NCBI RefSeq assembly: GCF_014648395.1
Contig: NZ_BMRA01000005.1
Location: 126,866-190,865, forward strand
Reading direction: 5' to 3'
Source of the DNA: Micromonospora fulviviridis
GTDB lineage: Bacteria; Actinomycetota; Actinomycetes; Mycobacteriales; Micromonosporaceae
Length of the DNA stretch: 64,000 nt
Part shown: piece by piece, positions 25,046 through 39,719 of the stretch
Numbering within the stretch: position 1 is the first letter of the stretch
Layout: each line of letters begins with the position of its first letter
Made by a program: the position numbers and the translations under genes
The notes under the pieces: model-generated
The model's database searches: none
The model's input: the letters and a program-made list of their open reading frames with translations, nothing else
Told to the model about the DNA's origin: nothing

Positions 25046-25762
25046 ATGCAGCGCAGCAAGAGCTACCGCAAGGCCGCCGAGGTCATCGACCGGTCGAAGC
25101 TCTACACTCCCGCCGAGGCCGTCAAGCTGGCCAAGGAGACCACCAACGTCAAGTTCGACGCCACGGTCGAGGTCGCCATGCGCCTCGGCGTCGACCCCCG
25201 CAAGGCGGACCAGATGGTCCGCGGCACGGTCAACCTGCCGCACGGCACCGGTAAGACCGCCCGCGTGATCGTCTTCGCCGCCGGCGCGAAGGCCGAGGAG
25301 GCCGCCGCCGCGGGTGCGGACGAGGTGGGCACCGACGAGCTGGTCGCCCGTATCCAGGGCGGTTGGCTGGACTTCGACGCGGCGATCGCCACCCCGGACC
25401 AGATGGCCAAGATCGGCCGGATCGCGCGGATCCTGGGCCCGCGCGGCCTCATGCCGAACCCGAAGACCGGCACGGTGACCATGGACGTCACCAAGGCCGT
25501 CGCGGACATCAAGGGCGGTAAGATCACCTTCCGGGTGGACAAGCACTCCAACCTCCACCTGATCATCGGCAAGGCCTCGTTCTCCGAGACCCAGCTGATC
25601 GACAACTACGCGGCGGTGCTGGACGAGGTCCTGCGCTCGAAGCCGTCCGCGGCCAAGGGCAAGTACCTGAAGAAGGTCACCCTCACCACCACCATGGGCC
25701 CGGGCGTCCCGGTCGACCCGAACGCGGTGAAGAACCTGAGCGAGGCCTCGACCGAGGCCTGA
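25046..25762 (+). CDS. rplA: Large ribosomal subunit protein uL1
   Basis: A 238-residue protein of the L1 stalk, which helps release deacylated tRNA and represses its own mRNA in many bacteria. Seen: [22 protein letters not shown], the conserved [18 protein letters not shown] and [19 protein letters not shown]. The start is ATG 25046 with CAGGAG upstream. It ends the rplKA unit: a strong 16-bp terminator follows. Confidence 0.97.
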   Translation: MQRSKSYRKAAEVIDRSKLYTPAEAVKLAKETTNVKFDATVEVAMRLGVDPRKADQMVRGTVNLPHGTGKTARVIVFAAGAKAEEAAAAGADEVGTDELVARIQGGWLDFDAAIATPDQMAKIGRIARILGPRGLMPNPKTGTVTMDVTKAVADIKGGKITFRVDKHSNLHLIIGKASFSETQLIDNYAAVLDEVLRSKPSAAKGKYLKKVTLTTTMGPGVPVDPNAVKNLSEASTEA

Positions 25763-25776
25763 GCACGACTGCCCTG

Positions 25777-25812
25777 ACGGGGCCCCGCCACCACCCGGTG
25801 GCGGGGCCCCGT
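25777..25812 (+). terminator. Terminator of rplK-rplA
   Basis: Perfect 16-bp stem (ACGGGGCCCCGCCACC and its complement) with an ACCC tetraloop. It is followed by CCGTCTGTCC, with no T tract. Confidence 0.8.
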
Positions 25813-25829
25813 CCGTCTGTCCGGTGTGG

Positions 25830-25835
25830 CAGGCT
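25830..25835 (+). promoter_or_regulatory. -10 element of leaderless ABC transporter gene
   Basis: CAGGCT lies 6 bases before the ATG at 25842. There is no Shine-Dalgarno. Confidence 0.45.
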
Positions 25836-25841
25836 CGGCGC

Positions 25842-26747
25842 ATGCGGCTGGAAGGCGTCTGGCTGCGGTACCAGCGGCGCGGCCCGTGGGTGCTGCGGGA
25901 GACCGACGTGGCGATCGGCCCGGGCGAGGTGGCGGTGGTGCTCGGGCGCAACGGGGTGGGCAAGTCCACCCTGCTCCAGCTCGCCGCCGGCGTGCTCCGG
26001 CCGACGCGGGGCCGGGTGGTCGACCGGCCGGCGGCCGTCGGCTGGGTGCCGGAGCGCTTCCCCGCCGACCAGCCCTTCACCGTGGGCGCCTACCTCGCTG
26101 CGATGGCCCGGGTGGCCGGCCTGCCCGGCCCCGAGGCCGACCGGGCGGTGCGGCGCTGGGTCGACCGGCTCGGCCTGATGCGCTTCCACGGGGTGCGGCT
26201 GCCCGAGCTGTCCAAGGGCACCGCGCAGAAGGTCGGCCTGGCCCAGGCGCTGCTCCGCCCGCCCGGCCTGCTCGTCCTCGACGAACCCTGGGAGGGGCTG
26301 GACGCCGCCGCCCGCGACCTGGTGCCCGAGGTGGTCGACGAGGTGCTGGCCGAGGGCGGCACGGTGCTGGTCAGCGATCACCGCGGCGAGACGGTCCGGC
26401 TGCCCGGCGCCCGGCACTGGTCGGTCGCCGACGGCACGGTCACCGAGGCGGCGCCGTCCGGGGCCGCGGCCACCGTCGTGGTCGAGCTGTCGGTCCCGGC
26501 CGCCGGGGTCGCCGCCGCCGTCGCCCGGTTGCGCGCCGACGGCCACCACGTCCTCCGGGTACGCGACCACGCCGTCCCGCCCCCCGCCACGCGACCCGTG
26601 TCCGACTCCCGGCTCGCCGTCCCCGCGGGCCCGGTCTCCGGTGCCGGGCAGCCCGGCGAACGCGGCCGGCCCGATCCCGGTCCCGGCGAGGCCCCGCTGT
26701 CCGGCGCAGCCGGCGGGTCCGGTTCCGCCCCGGAGGTGGCCCGGTGA
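25842..26747 (+). CDS. ABC transporter ATP-binding protein
   Basis: A 301-residue ABC ATPase. Seen: Walker A GRNGVGKSTL, a family-divergent signature ELSKGTAQKV, Walker B LLVLDEPWEGLD and the H-loop in LVSDHRG. Residues about 205 to the end form an extra domain running into a Gly/Pro/Ala-rich tail. It resembles the ATPases of CcmA/NatA-like exporters, and the substrate is unknown. It overlaps the next gene by 4 bases (GTGA), so the two form one transporter. The pair is inserted between the rplKA and rplJL operons. Confidence 0.85.
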   Translation: MRLEGVWLRYQRRGPWVLRETDVAIGPGEVAVVLGRNGVGKSTLLQLAAGVLRPTRGRVVDRPAAVGWVPERFPADQPFTVGAYLAAMARVAGLPGPEADRAVRRWVDRLGLMRFHGVRLPELSKGTAQKVGLAQALLRPPGLLVLDEPWEGLDAAARDLVPEVVDEVLAEGGTVLVSDHRGETVRLPGARHWSVADGTVTEAAPSGAAATVVVELSVPAAGVAAAVARLRADGHHVLRVRDHAVPPPATRPVSDSRLAVPAGPVSGAGQPGERGRPDPGPGEAPLSGAAGGSGSAPEVAR

Positions 26748-27433
26748 TCGCCCTCGTTCGGCTGCGGCTGGCCGGCTTCCTGCGTACCGGAAGGGCGCTG
26801 GCCCCCGTGCTGGCCGGCCTGCTGGCCCTCGGCGTCCTCTACGGCGGCGGCCGGGCCCAGCCTGCCGAGGCCTACGGCGTCTCGGCGGTCGTGCTCTTCC
26901 CGGTGCTGGCCTGGCAGACCAAGATCCTGCTCGACGTCGAGCCGGACGTGCAGCGCCGGCTGGCCCGGGTGGTCCTCGGCCCGGCCCGGGAGCGGGCCGC
27001 CGGCCTGCTCGCGGCGGCCGTGGCCGGCCTCGGCACGGTGGCCGTCGCGCTGGTCTTCCCGTGGCTGGTCGGCGGGGTGACCGGCCCGACCGGGCCGGGG
27101 GACCGGCCGCTGGCCGAGGGGTTGGCGCTCGGCCTCTGGGCCCACCTGCTGGCCCTGCCGGCGGCGGTGGCGCTGGGCGCCCTGGCCTGCCGGGCGATCA
27201 CCCGCAGCGCCGGCTACGGCGTCGCCGTGCTCACCCTCGGCGGGGTGGGCGCGCTGGTCCTCGGCCTCTCCGGCTCGGTGGCGCCCTGGCTGGCGCCGCC
27301 GGTGCTGCCCACCGCCCGGGCGCTGGCCGGCCCGCTCGCGGCTCCCACCGGCCTGCTGCTGACCGCCTGGGCGCTGGCCTGGGCGGCCGTGGTGCTGGCC
27401 GGCTACGCCTGGGGCCGCCGGAGCCGTGCCTGA
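26744..27433 (+). CDS. ABC transporter membrane subunit (unclassified)
   Basis: A 229-residue hydrophobic protein with about six membrane segments, translationally coupled to the ATPase gene by a 4-base overlap. I do not recognise a named permease family. The features seen are an N-terminal LVRLRLAGFLRTGRALAPVL, a loop QTKILLDVEPDVQRRLARVV typical of ABC-2-like exporters, and a basic C-terminus WGRRSRA. The exporter assignment rests on the neighbour and topology. Confidence 0.7.
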   Translation: MIALVRLRLAGFLRTGRALAPVLAGLLALGVLYGGGRAQPAEAYGVSAVVLFPVLAWQTKILLDVEPDVQRRLARVVLGPARERAAGLLAAAVAGLGTVAVALVFPWLVGGVTGPTGPGDRPLAEGLALGLWAHLLALPAAVALGALACRAITRSAGYGVAVLTLGGVGALVLGLSGSVAPWLAPPVLPTARALAGPLAAPTGLLLTAWALAWAAVVLAGYAWGRRSRA

Positions 27434-27459
27434 GTGACCGGGAGCACTCCGGGGGCGAT

Positions 27460-27489
27460 TTGGAGGTAACGGGACACGTCGCGTAACCT
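27460..27489 (+). promoter_or_regulatory. rplJL promoter
   Basis: TTGGAG (27460-27465), 18-base spacer, TAACCT (27484-27489). It is just upstream of the L10 leader and gives a leader of about 250 bases. Confidence 0.65.
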
Positions 27490-27499
27490 TGGCGCGTAG

Positions 27500-27668
27500 T
27501 TCCACCCAGAGACCGCTGGTCACCGTGCCCTGGCACGGTCGAAGGTCCCGCGATGACGGGCGACCCGCGCAGGGCGGCAAGCGAAACTCGGTGCTGTACG
27601 TGGTCCGCCGACCGCGCCCACGGTGCCGGCCCTCGCCCCGTGCGCCCTGCGCCGGGGCTTTTCTCGTT
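27500..27668 (+). promoter_or_regulatory. Ribosomal L10 leader with transcription attenuator
   Basis: The leader contains AGAGACCGCTGGT (27508-27520), the hallmark of L10 leader RNAs. It is followed by a stem ACCGTGCC / GGCACGGT (27522-27539), consistent with an L10(L12)4-binding structure. At 27635-27658 a hairpin of 6 plus 4 bp (GCCCCG-GCGC / GCGC-CGGGGC, one bulged T) runs into TTTTCTCGTT, an intrinsic terminator. Binding of excess L10-L12 would favour the terminator and lower rplJL expression. That mechanism is known for the family and is inferred here. Confidence 0.75.
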
Positions 27669-27746
27669 GTCGTGATGCCTCCGCCGCCGTCGCGAGCGTC
27701 CGCTCGTCGCCGGCGTACCAGCTCCGAGCAACGAGAGAGGAGGGAC

Positions 27747-28292
27747 ATGGCGGACAAGCCGATCCGGGCCGACAAGGCCACGGCCGTCGCCGAGCTGACC
27801 GAGAGCTTCCGCAACGCGGGGGCGACCGTGCTGACCGAGTACCGCGGGCTCACGGTTTCGCAGCTCACTCAGCTGCGGCGCTCGCTCGGCAAGGAGACCA
27901 GCTACACGGTCGCGAAGAACACGCTGGCCAAGCGTGCCGCGACCGATGCGGGCATCTCCGGCCTCGACGAGCTGTTCACCGGTCCTACCGCGCTGACTTT
28001 CGTTTCGGGCGACGTCGTCGAGGCGGCGAAGGGGCTTCGCGACTTCGCGAAGGCCAACCCGAAGCTCGTCATCAAGGGCGGTGTCTTCGAGGGCAAGGCC
28101 ATTTCCGCGGCCGAGGTCACGAAGCTCGCCGACCTGGAGTCCCGCGAGGTGCTGCTGGCGAAGCTGGCCGGCGCCATGAAGGGCAACCTGAGCAAGGCCG
28201 CGGCCCTGTTCCAGGCTCCGCTCGCCAAGACCGCGCGTCTGGCGGCCGCTCTGCAGGACAAGCGCGAGAAGGAGGGCGCCGAGGCGGCCTGA
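27747..28292 (+). CDS. rplJ: Large ribosomal subunit protein uL10
   Basis: A 181-residue base of the L7/L12 stalk; its N-terminal domain binds 23S rRNA and its C-terminal helix binds L12 dimers. Seen: [38 protein letters not shown] and [12 protein letters not shown]. The C-terminal Ala-rich helix ([19 protein letters not shown]) is the L12 platform. The start is ATG 27747, with GAGAGGAGGG closely upstream. It is controlled by the L10 leader. Confidence 0.97.
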   Translation: MADKPIRADKATAVAELTESFRNAGATVLTEYRGLTVSQLTQLRRSLGKETSYTVAKNTLAKRAATDAGISGLDELFTGPTALTFVSGDVVEAAKGLRDFAKANPKLVIKGGVFEGKAISAAEVTKLADLESREVLLAKLAGAMKGNLSKAAALFQAPLAKTARLAAALQDKREKEGAEAA

Positions 28293-28346
28293 GGCCACCC
28301 GGCGCACCCACGTTCTTAGTTTTCACTTTCAGAAAGGACGCCAGAC

Positions 28347-28733
28347 ATGGCGAAGCTCAGCACCGACGAGCTGCTCGACGCGTTCAAGGAGATGACGCTG
28401 ATCGAGCTCTCCGAGTTCGTGAAGCAGTTCGAGGAGACCTTCGAGGTCACCGCGGCGGCTCCGGTCGCCGTTGCCGCCGCCGGCGGCCCCGCCGGCCCGG
28501 CCGCCGAGGCCGAGCCGGAGAAGGACGAGTTCGACGTCATCCTCGACGCCGACGGTGGCAAGAAGATCCAGGTCATCAAGGTCGTGCGTGAGCTGACCGG
28601 CCTGGGCCTCAAGGAGGCCAAGGACCTGGTCGAGGCTGCTCCGAAGGCCGTCCTGGAGAAGGCCAACAAGGAGACCGCCGAGAAGGCCAAGGCCAAGCTC
28701 GAGGGCGAGGGCGCCAAGGTCACCCTCAAGTGA
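28347..28733 (+). CDS. rplL: Large ribosomal subunit protein bL12
   Basis: A 128-residue stalk protein that recruits and stimulates translational GTPases. The N-terminal dimerisation domain ([21 protein letters not shown]), Ala/Gly/Pro hinge ([20 protein letters not shown]) and C-terminal domain with [20 protein letters not shown] are all present. The start is ATG 28347 with AGAAAGG upstream. It is co-transcribed with rplJ. A long hairpin follows. Confidence 0.98.
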   Translation: MAKLSTDELLDAFKEMTLIELSEFVKQFEETFEVTAAAPVAVAAAGGPAGPAAEAEPEKDEFDVILDADGGKKIQVIKVVRELTGLGLKEAKDLVEAAPKAVLEKANKETAEKAKAKLEGEGAKVTLK

Positions 28734-28790
28734 CCTTGAGTTCGACCTGACGCGCGTCCGGCTCACGTGAGTCGGGGCACACCGCGTTCG

Positions 28791-28828
28791 CAGCGGGCGG
28801 TGATCCGGGAACGGATCGCCGCCCGCTG
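28791..28828 (+). terminator. Hairpin between rplL and rpoB
   Basis: 16-bp stem (28791-28806 with 28813-28828, one U-G) and a GGGAAC loop, followed by TGGTTGG. It probably attenuates readthrough from rplJL into rpoBC. The rest of the 570-base rplL-rpoB spacer (28829-29149) shows no gene or recognised element. Confidence 0.7.
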
Positions 28829-29149
28829 TGGTTGGTGCCCCCGAGGCGGCGGCGTGAGCAGGGCGTACAGGATCCTCGCGTCGGCCTCACAGGGATGGCT
28901 GTCGGTAGCCCGTCGGTGGGAAAGACACCCCGAGCGGTAACCGGCCCTTGACGCGGCACGGGCCCGACAGGCACGCTGACACCAGCAAGACCTTCCGCGC
29001 TTGCAACGGCCGCCTCTCGGGTAAGGCAACGGCAGCACCACCGCCGCTGCGCCTGAGCGGACCGGCAGGAACGTCGCGTTCCGAGCAGCCCGGTTGACCC
29101 GGTTTTCCGAGGTCCCGAGGCAAGTTCCGCGACGACCTGCGGGGTGGGC

Positions 29150-29178
29150 TGGACAGCGGTTAGCCTCTCGGCTACACT
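29150..29178 (+). promoter_or_regulatory. rpoB promoter
   Basis: TGGACA (29150-29155), 17-base spacer, TACACT (29173-29178). This is one of the best promoters in the window. Transcription from about 29185 gives a leader of some 120 bases before the TTG start of rpoB. Confidence 0.75.
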
Positions 29179-29305
29179 GCTAGTTTGCGCTGCCTTCCGA
29201 CTTGACCCCTGCTCGGAAATGTCCGTTTACGGATATTTCTGGTGGGGTCATTGGAGTGCACGCGTACCAGCCGTTCTGCAGCACCGGTCCTCGGAAGGAC
29301 GCATC

Positions 29306-32737
<3,432 letters not shown>

Positions 32738-32745
32738 GGCGAGCG

Positions 32746-32773
32746 GTCGGGAGCCGGTACGCCGGCTCCCGAC
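32746..32773 (+). other. Intercistronic hairpin between rpoB and rpoC
   Basis: Perfect 12-bp stem GTCGGGAGCCGG / CCGGCTCCCGAC with a TACG tetraloop. It has no T tract. It may be a pause, processing or stability element rather than a terminator. Confidence 0.6.
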
Positions 32774-32818
32774 CCCGCCCGTTAGCTAAGCAGTACAGAC
32801 GACGACATAGGGGACATA

Positions 32819-36706
<3,888 letters not shown>

Positions 36707-36717
36707 GCAGTAGGAAA

Positions 36718-36753
36718 CGACGAGGCCCCCGGCATCCGCCGGGGGCCTCGTCG
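36718..36753 (+). terminator. rpoBC terminator
   Basis: Perfect 16-bp stem CGACGAGGCCCCCGGC / GCCGGGGGCCTCGTCG with an ATCC loop, starting 11 bases after the rpoC stop. There is no T tract, but it is long and very stable. Confidence 0.8.
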
Positions 36754-36805
36754 CGTCCGGCGGTGGTGTCGAGCGGCCGTGGGCCCCTCGGGCGGCGCGT
36801 CGGGG

Positions 36806-36811
36806 CATGAT
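36806..36811 (+). promoter_or_regulatory. -10 element of leaderless membrane-protein gene
   Basis: CATGAT lies 7 bases before the ATG at 36819. This supports that ATG over the in-frame ATG at 36807 inside the hexamer. Confidence 0.5.
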
Positions 36812-36818
36812 GGTGGAC

Positions 36819-37187
36819 ATGACGACCGTGCCCGGACAGGTGCCCGTCGCCCAGCAGGGGCACCGCCACCCGCTCGACCCCGAGCCGGTCCGCTCCACCA
36901 AGGCCCGCGCGGTCTTCGCCCTCGGGCTGATCGGGGCGCTCACCGGCTTCTTCGTCGGCGGCGTGGTGCCCGCGACCATCGCGCTCACCCTCGCCCGGCA
37001 GGCCCGACGGGAGGCGTACGTCTCGGGTGGTTTCCTCACCGGCGCCGGCTGGCTGCGCCGGGGCGAGCAGTTGGCCTGGACGGGCCTGCTGCTCGCGGCC
37101 GTGGCGATCGTGGCGGCCGTGGTGATCGGCGTGGTCCGGCTGGCGGGTGCCCCGTTCGGGCACGACTTCGCCCCGAACGTCGACTGA
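36819..37187 (+). CDS. Small membrane protein of unknown function
   Basis: A 122-residue protein. Residues 1-28 are polar, then there are two hydrophobic helices (AVFALGLIGALTGFFVGGVV and the one around LLLAAVAIVAAVVIGVVRLA) with a basic loop (ARQARREAYVSGG) between them. The layout recalls DUF4190-type proteins, and the gene after it encodes a clearer DUF4190 domain. I cannot assign a function. The start is set by a -10 hexamer 7 bases upstream. Confidence 0.65.
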   Translation: MTTVPGQVPVAQQGHRHPLDPEPVRSTKARAVFALGLIGALTGFFVGGVVPATIALTLARQARREAYVSGGFLTGAGWLRRGEQLAWTGLLLAAVAIVAAVVIGVVRLAGAPFGHDFAPNVD

Positions 37188-37295
37188 CCGGGCGGGGGGA
37201 GCGCGCCCGCGCCCGGCCCCGCCGGCGGGACCCGCGACGGTAGCCTGGCCGGTGTCCGCCGCGCGGCGGGCGAGCCACGTCGACAGGAGGACCCC

Positions 37296-38264
37296 GTGAC
37301 GGAACCGGCCCCGCCGCCGGGAGGCGACCCGACCCGCCCCGGCACCTGGCCGGACGCCGGCGGGCCGCCGCCGGTCAGCCCCTGGGCCGGACCGGACGCC
37401 GCCGGGTCGCGGCCGGGCCCCGGGTCCGCCGAGGGCGCGTCACCGGAGACCACCCCCAGGGGGTACGCGCCGGGGCCCGTCTCACCGCAGTCCGCGCCGC
37501 CCGGGTCCTGGCCGCCCGCCGGGCCGTACCCGCCGGCGCCGCCCGGCCCCCCTCCGCACCACGCCGGGTACGGCTTCCCTGGCGCGCCCCGACCGTCGAC
37601 CCCACCCGGCTCGCCGTCGCACCACGCCGGTTACGGCGCCGGACCGTCGACCCCACCCGGCTCGCCGGCACCGCACGCCGGGTACGGGACTCCACCCGCC
37701 CCCGGGCCGCACTCGTCCGCCCCGGCCGGTTGGCCGGCGTCCGGGGCGTACCCCGGGCAGCAGCCGGTGCCCGGCGGTGGGTGGGCCGGGCCGGGGAGCG
37801 CGCCGGCCGGCGGTGGCTGGGGGTCGGTGTCCCCGGCCGCGGTGCCGCCGCCCCCGCGGGAGGCGCCGCGCCCGCCGAAGCGGGTCGACGCGGTCCCGGG
37901 CACCCCGTTCGGGGTGGTCCACCTCGACGTGCCGCCGGTGACCTCGGGGCTCGCCATCGGGTCGCTGGTTACCGGGATCGCCTCGATCCTGGTGTCGCTG
38001 CTGGTCCTCTGCTTCGGTGTGGCCGGGCCGAACTACGGCGGGGCCTGGGCTGCCGGGGCGTTCACCGTGCTCGGGGCGATCGCCGGCACGGCGGCCGTCG
38101 TGGCGGGGCTGCTGGCCCGGCGGCAGATCCGGCGGCCGGCGCCGCCGCCGGCGGTCCGGTTCACCGGACGCGGCCTGGCCGTGGCGGGGCTCAGCTGCGG
38201 GGGAGTGGGTCTGCTGGTCAGCCTGGGCGGGCTCGCCCTGGCCCTGGTGGTGCAGATCACCTGA
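37296..38264 (+). CDS. Proline-rich DUF4190-like membrane protein
   Basis: A 322-residue protein. Residues 1-200 are low complexity (Pro, Gly, Ala, Ser) with HAGYG repeats. Then comes a DUF4190-type membrane domain, LDVPPVTSGLAIGSLVTGIA, with two to four helices and RRQIRRPAPPPAVRFTGRG between them. Such proteins are common in actinomycetes and have no defined role; the disordered N-terminus presumably faces the cytoplasm. The start is GTG 37296, with AGGAGG 6 bases upstream. A TAGCCT at 37240-37245 could be the -10. Confidence 0.75.
   Translation: MTEPAPPPGGDPTRPGTWPDAGGPPPVSPWAGPDAAGSRPGPGSAEGASPETTPRGYAPGPVSPQSAPPGSWPPAGPYPPAPPGPPPHHAGYGFPGAPRPSTPPGSPSHHAGYGAGPSTPPGSPAPHAGYGTPPAPGPHSSAPAGWPASGAYPGQQPVPGGGWAGPGSAPAGGGWGSVSPAAVPPPPREAPRPPKRVDAVPGTPFGVVHLDVPPVTSGLAIGSLVTGIASILVSLLVLCFGVAGPNYGGAWAAGAFTVLGAIAGTAAVVAGLLARRQIRRPAPPPAVRFTGRGLAVAGLSCGGVGLLVSLGGLALALVVQIT
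37591..37667 (+). repeat. 51-bp-period direct repeat inside the proline-rich gene
   Basis: A 26-base segment at 37591-37616 recurs exactly at 37642-37667, a period of 51 bases (17 codons). It encodes tandem units of the form HAGYG-PSTPPGSP. Partially diverged units flank it. Confidence 0.75.
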
Positions 38265-38464
38265 GCCCGGCCGTCCGGCCGGGCGGTGCGCTGACCAGCT
38301 ACGACCGGTATGCCCGGATCCCCGGTGTGCGGGTGGAACCGGGGCCGCCCGGCCGGGCGCGGGAGAAGCCGGTACACTTGTCACCGTAGGTGCCCATGAC
38401 GGGCGGGCGGGCACGACGCGATCGGCCGGCGGACCGCGACGCGGTTCTCCCGGACCGCTCCGTT

Positions 38465-38493
38465 TTGACCCGCGCGCCTGTGGTAGGTACTCT
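38465..38493 (+). promoter_or_regulatory. str operon (rpsL) promoter
   Basis: TTGACC (38465-38470), 17-base spacer, TACTCT (38488-38493): near-consensus. It gives a leader of about 300 bases before rpsL. A second possible -10, TACACT at 38373-38378, has no good -35. Confidence 0.75.
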
Positions 38494-38660
38494 TTCCTCT
38501 TGTGCCCGGGCCAGCCCGGGCAATGCGTGCGTGCGCCGGAACCGGTCAGCCGGTGATCGCGCGGCCGCACGACAGAGCCCCAAGACCTGGCGCCGGAAGT
38601 TCCCTGCGCCGGTGACAGAAACCCGGTACGACGCGCGAGCGGCCGCACCGGACCGTGACT

Positions 38661-38683
38661 CGGGCGACACGCCCGACCGCGGG
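38661..38683 (+). promoter_or_regulatory. Leader motif shared with the S10 operon (copy 1)
   Basis: CGGGC-GACAC-GCCCG hairpin (38661-38675) continuing into ACCGCGGG. The 19 bases 38665-38683 are identical to 43489-43507 in the rpsJ leader. It lies about 115 bases before the rpsL start and about 170 after the promoter. Confidence 0.6.
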
Positions 38684-38797
38684 TGCTGGGACCCCCGTCA
38701 GGTGGCCCTGGTTGGAATGTAGGAGAGCCGTCCATCAGGCCGGCTAGAGCAGACGGCGCGGTCGCCTCGCAGCGGCCGAAGGGAGCGGAGAAACCCG

Positions 38798-39172
38798 GTG
38801 CCCACCATTCAGCAGCTGGTCCGAAAGGGCCGCCAGGCCAAGACGACCAAGACCAAGACCCCGGCGCTCAAGGGGTCTCCCCAGCGGCGCGGCGTGTGCA
38901 CCCGCGTGTACACCACCACCCCCAAGAAGCCGAACTCGGCGCTGCGCAAGGTCGCTCGTGTCAAGCTCAGCAGCCAGATCGAGGTGACCGCCTACATCCC
39001 GGGCGTCGGCCACAACCTGCAGGAGCACTCGATCGTGCTCGTCCGCGGCGGCCGCGTGAAGGACCTCCCCGGCGTGCGGTACAAGATCGTTCGCGGTTCG
39101 CTGGACACCCAGGGTGTCCGCAACCGCAAGCAGGCTCGCAGCCGTTACGGCGCGAAGAAGGAGAAGAGCTGA
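38798..39172 (+). CDS. rpsL: Small ribosomal subunit protein uS12
   Basis: A 124-residue decoding-centre protein. Seen: [39 protein letters not shown] and [16 protein letters not shown]. Lys43 and Lys88, the usual streptomycin-resistance positions, are wild type, predicting a streptomycin-sensitive ribosome. The start is GTG 38798 with GGGAGCGGAG upstream. It is the first gene of the str operon, one base ahead of rpsG. Confidence 0.98.
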   Translation: MPTIQQLVRKGRQAKTTKTKTPALKGSPQRRGVCTRVYTTTPKKPNSALRKVARVKLSSQIEVTAYIPGVGHNLQEHSIVLVRGGRVKDLPGVRYKIVRGSLDTQGVRNRKQARSRYGAKKEKS

Positions 39173-39173
39173 C

Positions 39174-39644
39174 ATGCCGCGTAAGGGACCCGCTCCGCGG
39201 AAGCCGCTGGTCGCTGACCCGGTGTACAACTCGCCCCTGGTCACCCAGCTGGTGAACAAGATCCTGATGCGCGGCAAGCGTCAGCTCGCCGAGCGCATCG
39301 TGTACGCCGCCCTGGAGGGTTGCCGCGAGAAGAGCGGCACCGACCCGGTCGTCACGCTCAAGCGCGCGATGGACAACGTCAAGCCCACCCTCGAGGTGCG
39401 CAGCCGCCGGGTCGGTGGCGCCACCTACCAGGTGCCGGTCGAGGTTCGTCCGGCCCGCGCGACCACCCTCGGCCTGCGCTGGCTGGTGACGTACTCCAAG
39501 GCCCGTCGCGAGAAGACCATGGTCGAGCGGCTGATGAACGAGCTGCTGGACGCGAGCAACGGCCTCGGCGCCGCCGTCAAGCGGCGCGAGGACACGCACA
39601 AGATGGCCGAGTCCAACAAGGCCTTCGCGCACTACCGCTGGTAA
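39174..39644 (+). CDS. rpsG: Small ribosomal subunit protein uS7
   Basis: A 156-residue primary 16S rRNA-binding protein of the 30S head. Seen: [40 protein letters not shown] and [20 protein letters not shown]. The start is ATG 39174, right after the rpsL stop (one base between). An ATG 20 codons earlier in frame lies inside rpsL and is rejected. A 12-bp hairpin separates it from fusA. Confidence 0.98.
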   Translation: MPRKGPAPRKPLVADPVYNSPLVTQLVNKILMRGKRQLAERIVYAALEGCREKSGTDPVVTLKRAMDNVKPTLEVRSRRVGGATYQVPVEVRPARATTLGLRWLVTYSKARREKTMVERLMNELLDASNGLGAAVKRREDTHKMAESNKAFAHYRW

Positions 39645-39650
39645 CACCCA

Positions 39651-39679
39651 GGTTCCGGCGCCCACGAGGCGCCGGAACC
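39651..39679 (+). other. Intercistronic hairpin between rpsG and fusA
   Basis: Perfect 12-bp stem GGTTCCGGCGCC / GGCGCCGGAACC with a CACGA loop, starting 7 bases after the rpsG stop. There is no T tract. Confidence 0.6.
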
Positions 39680-39719
39680 ACCACCAGTTGTGTCTAGACG
39701 ACGATAAGTAGGGATTGAA

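Noticed and set aside
29144..29305. N-terminal extension of RpoB from an in-frame ATG at 29144
   Set aside because: It precedes the rpoB -10 hexamer, lacks a ribosome site, and the conserved N-terminus starts at TTG 29306 behind GGAAGG.
38373..38378. TACACT as the main str operon -10
   Set aside because: It has no acceptable -35 at 16-19 bases upstream, whereas TTGACC-N17-TACTCT 90-120 bases downstream is near consensus.
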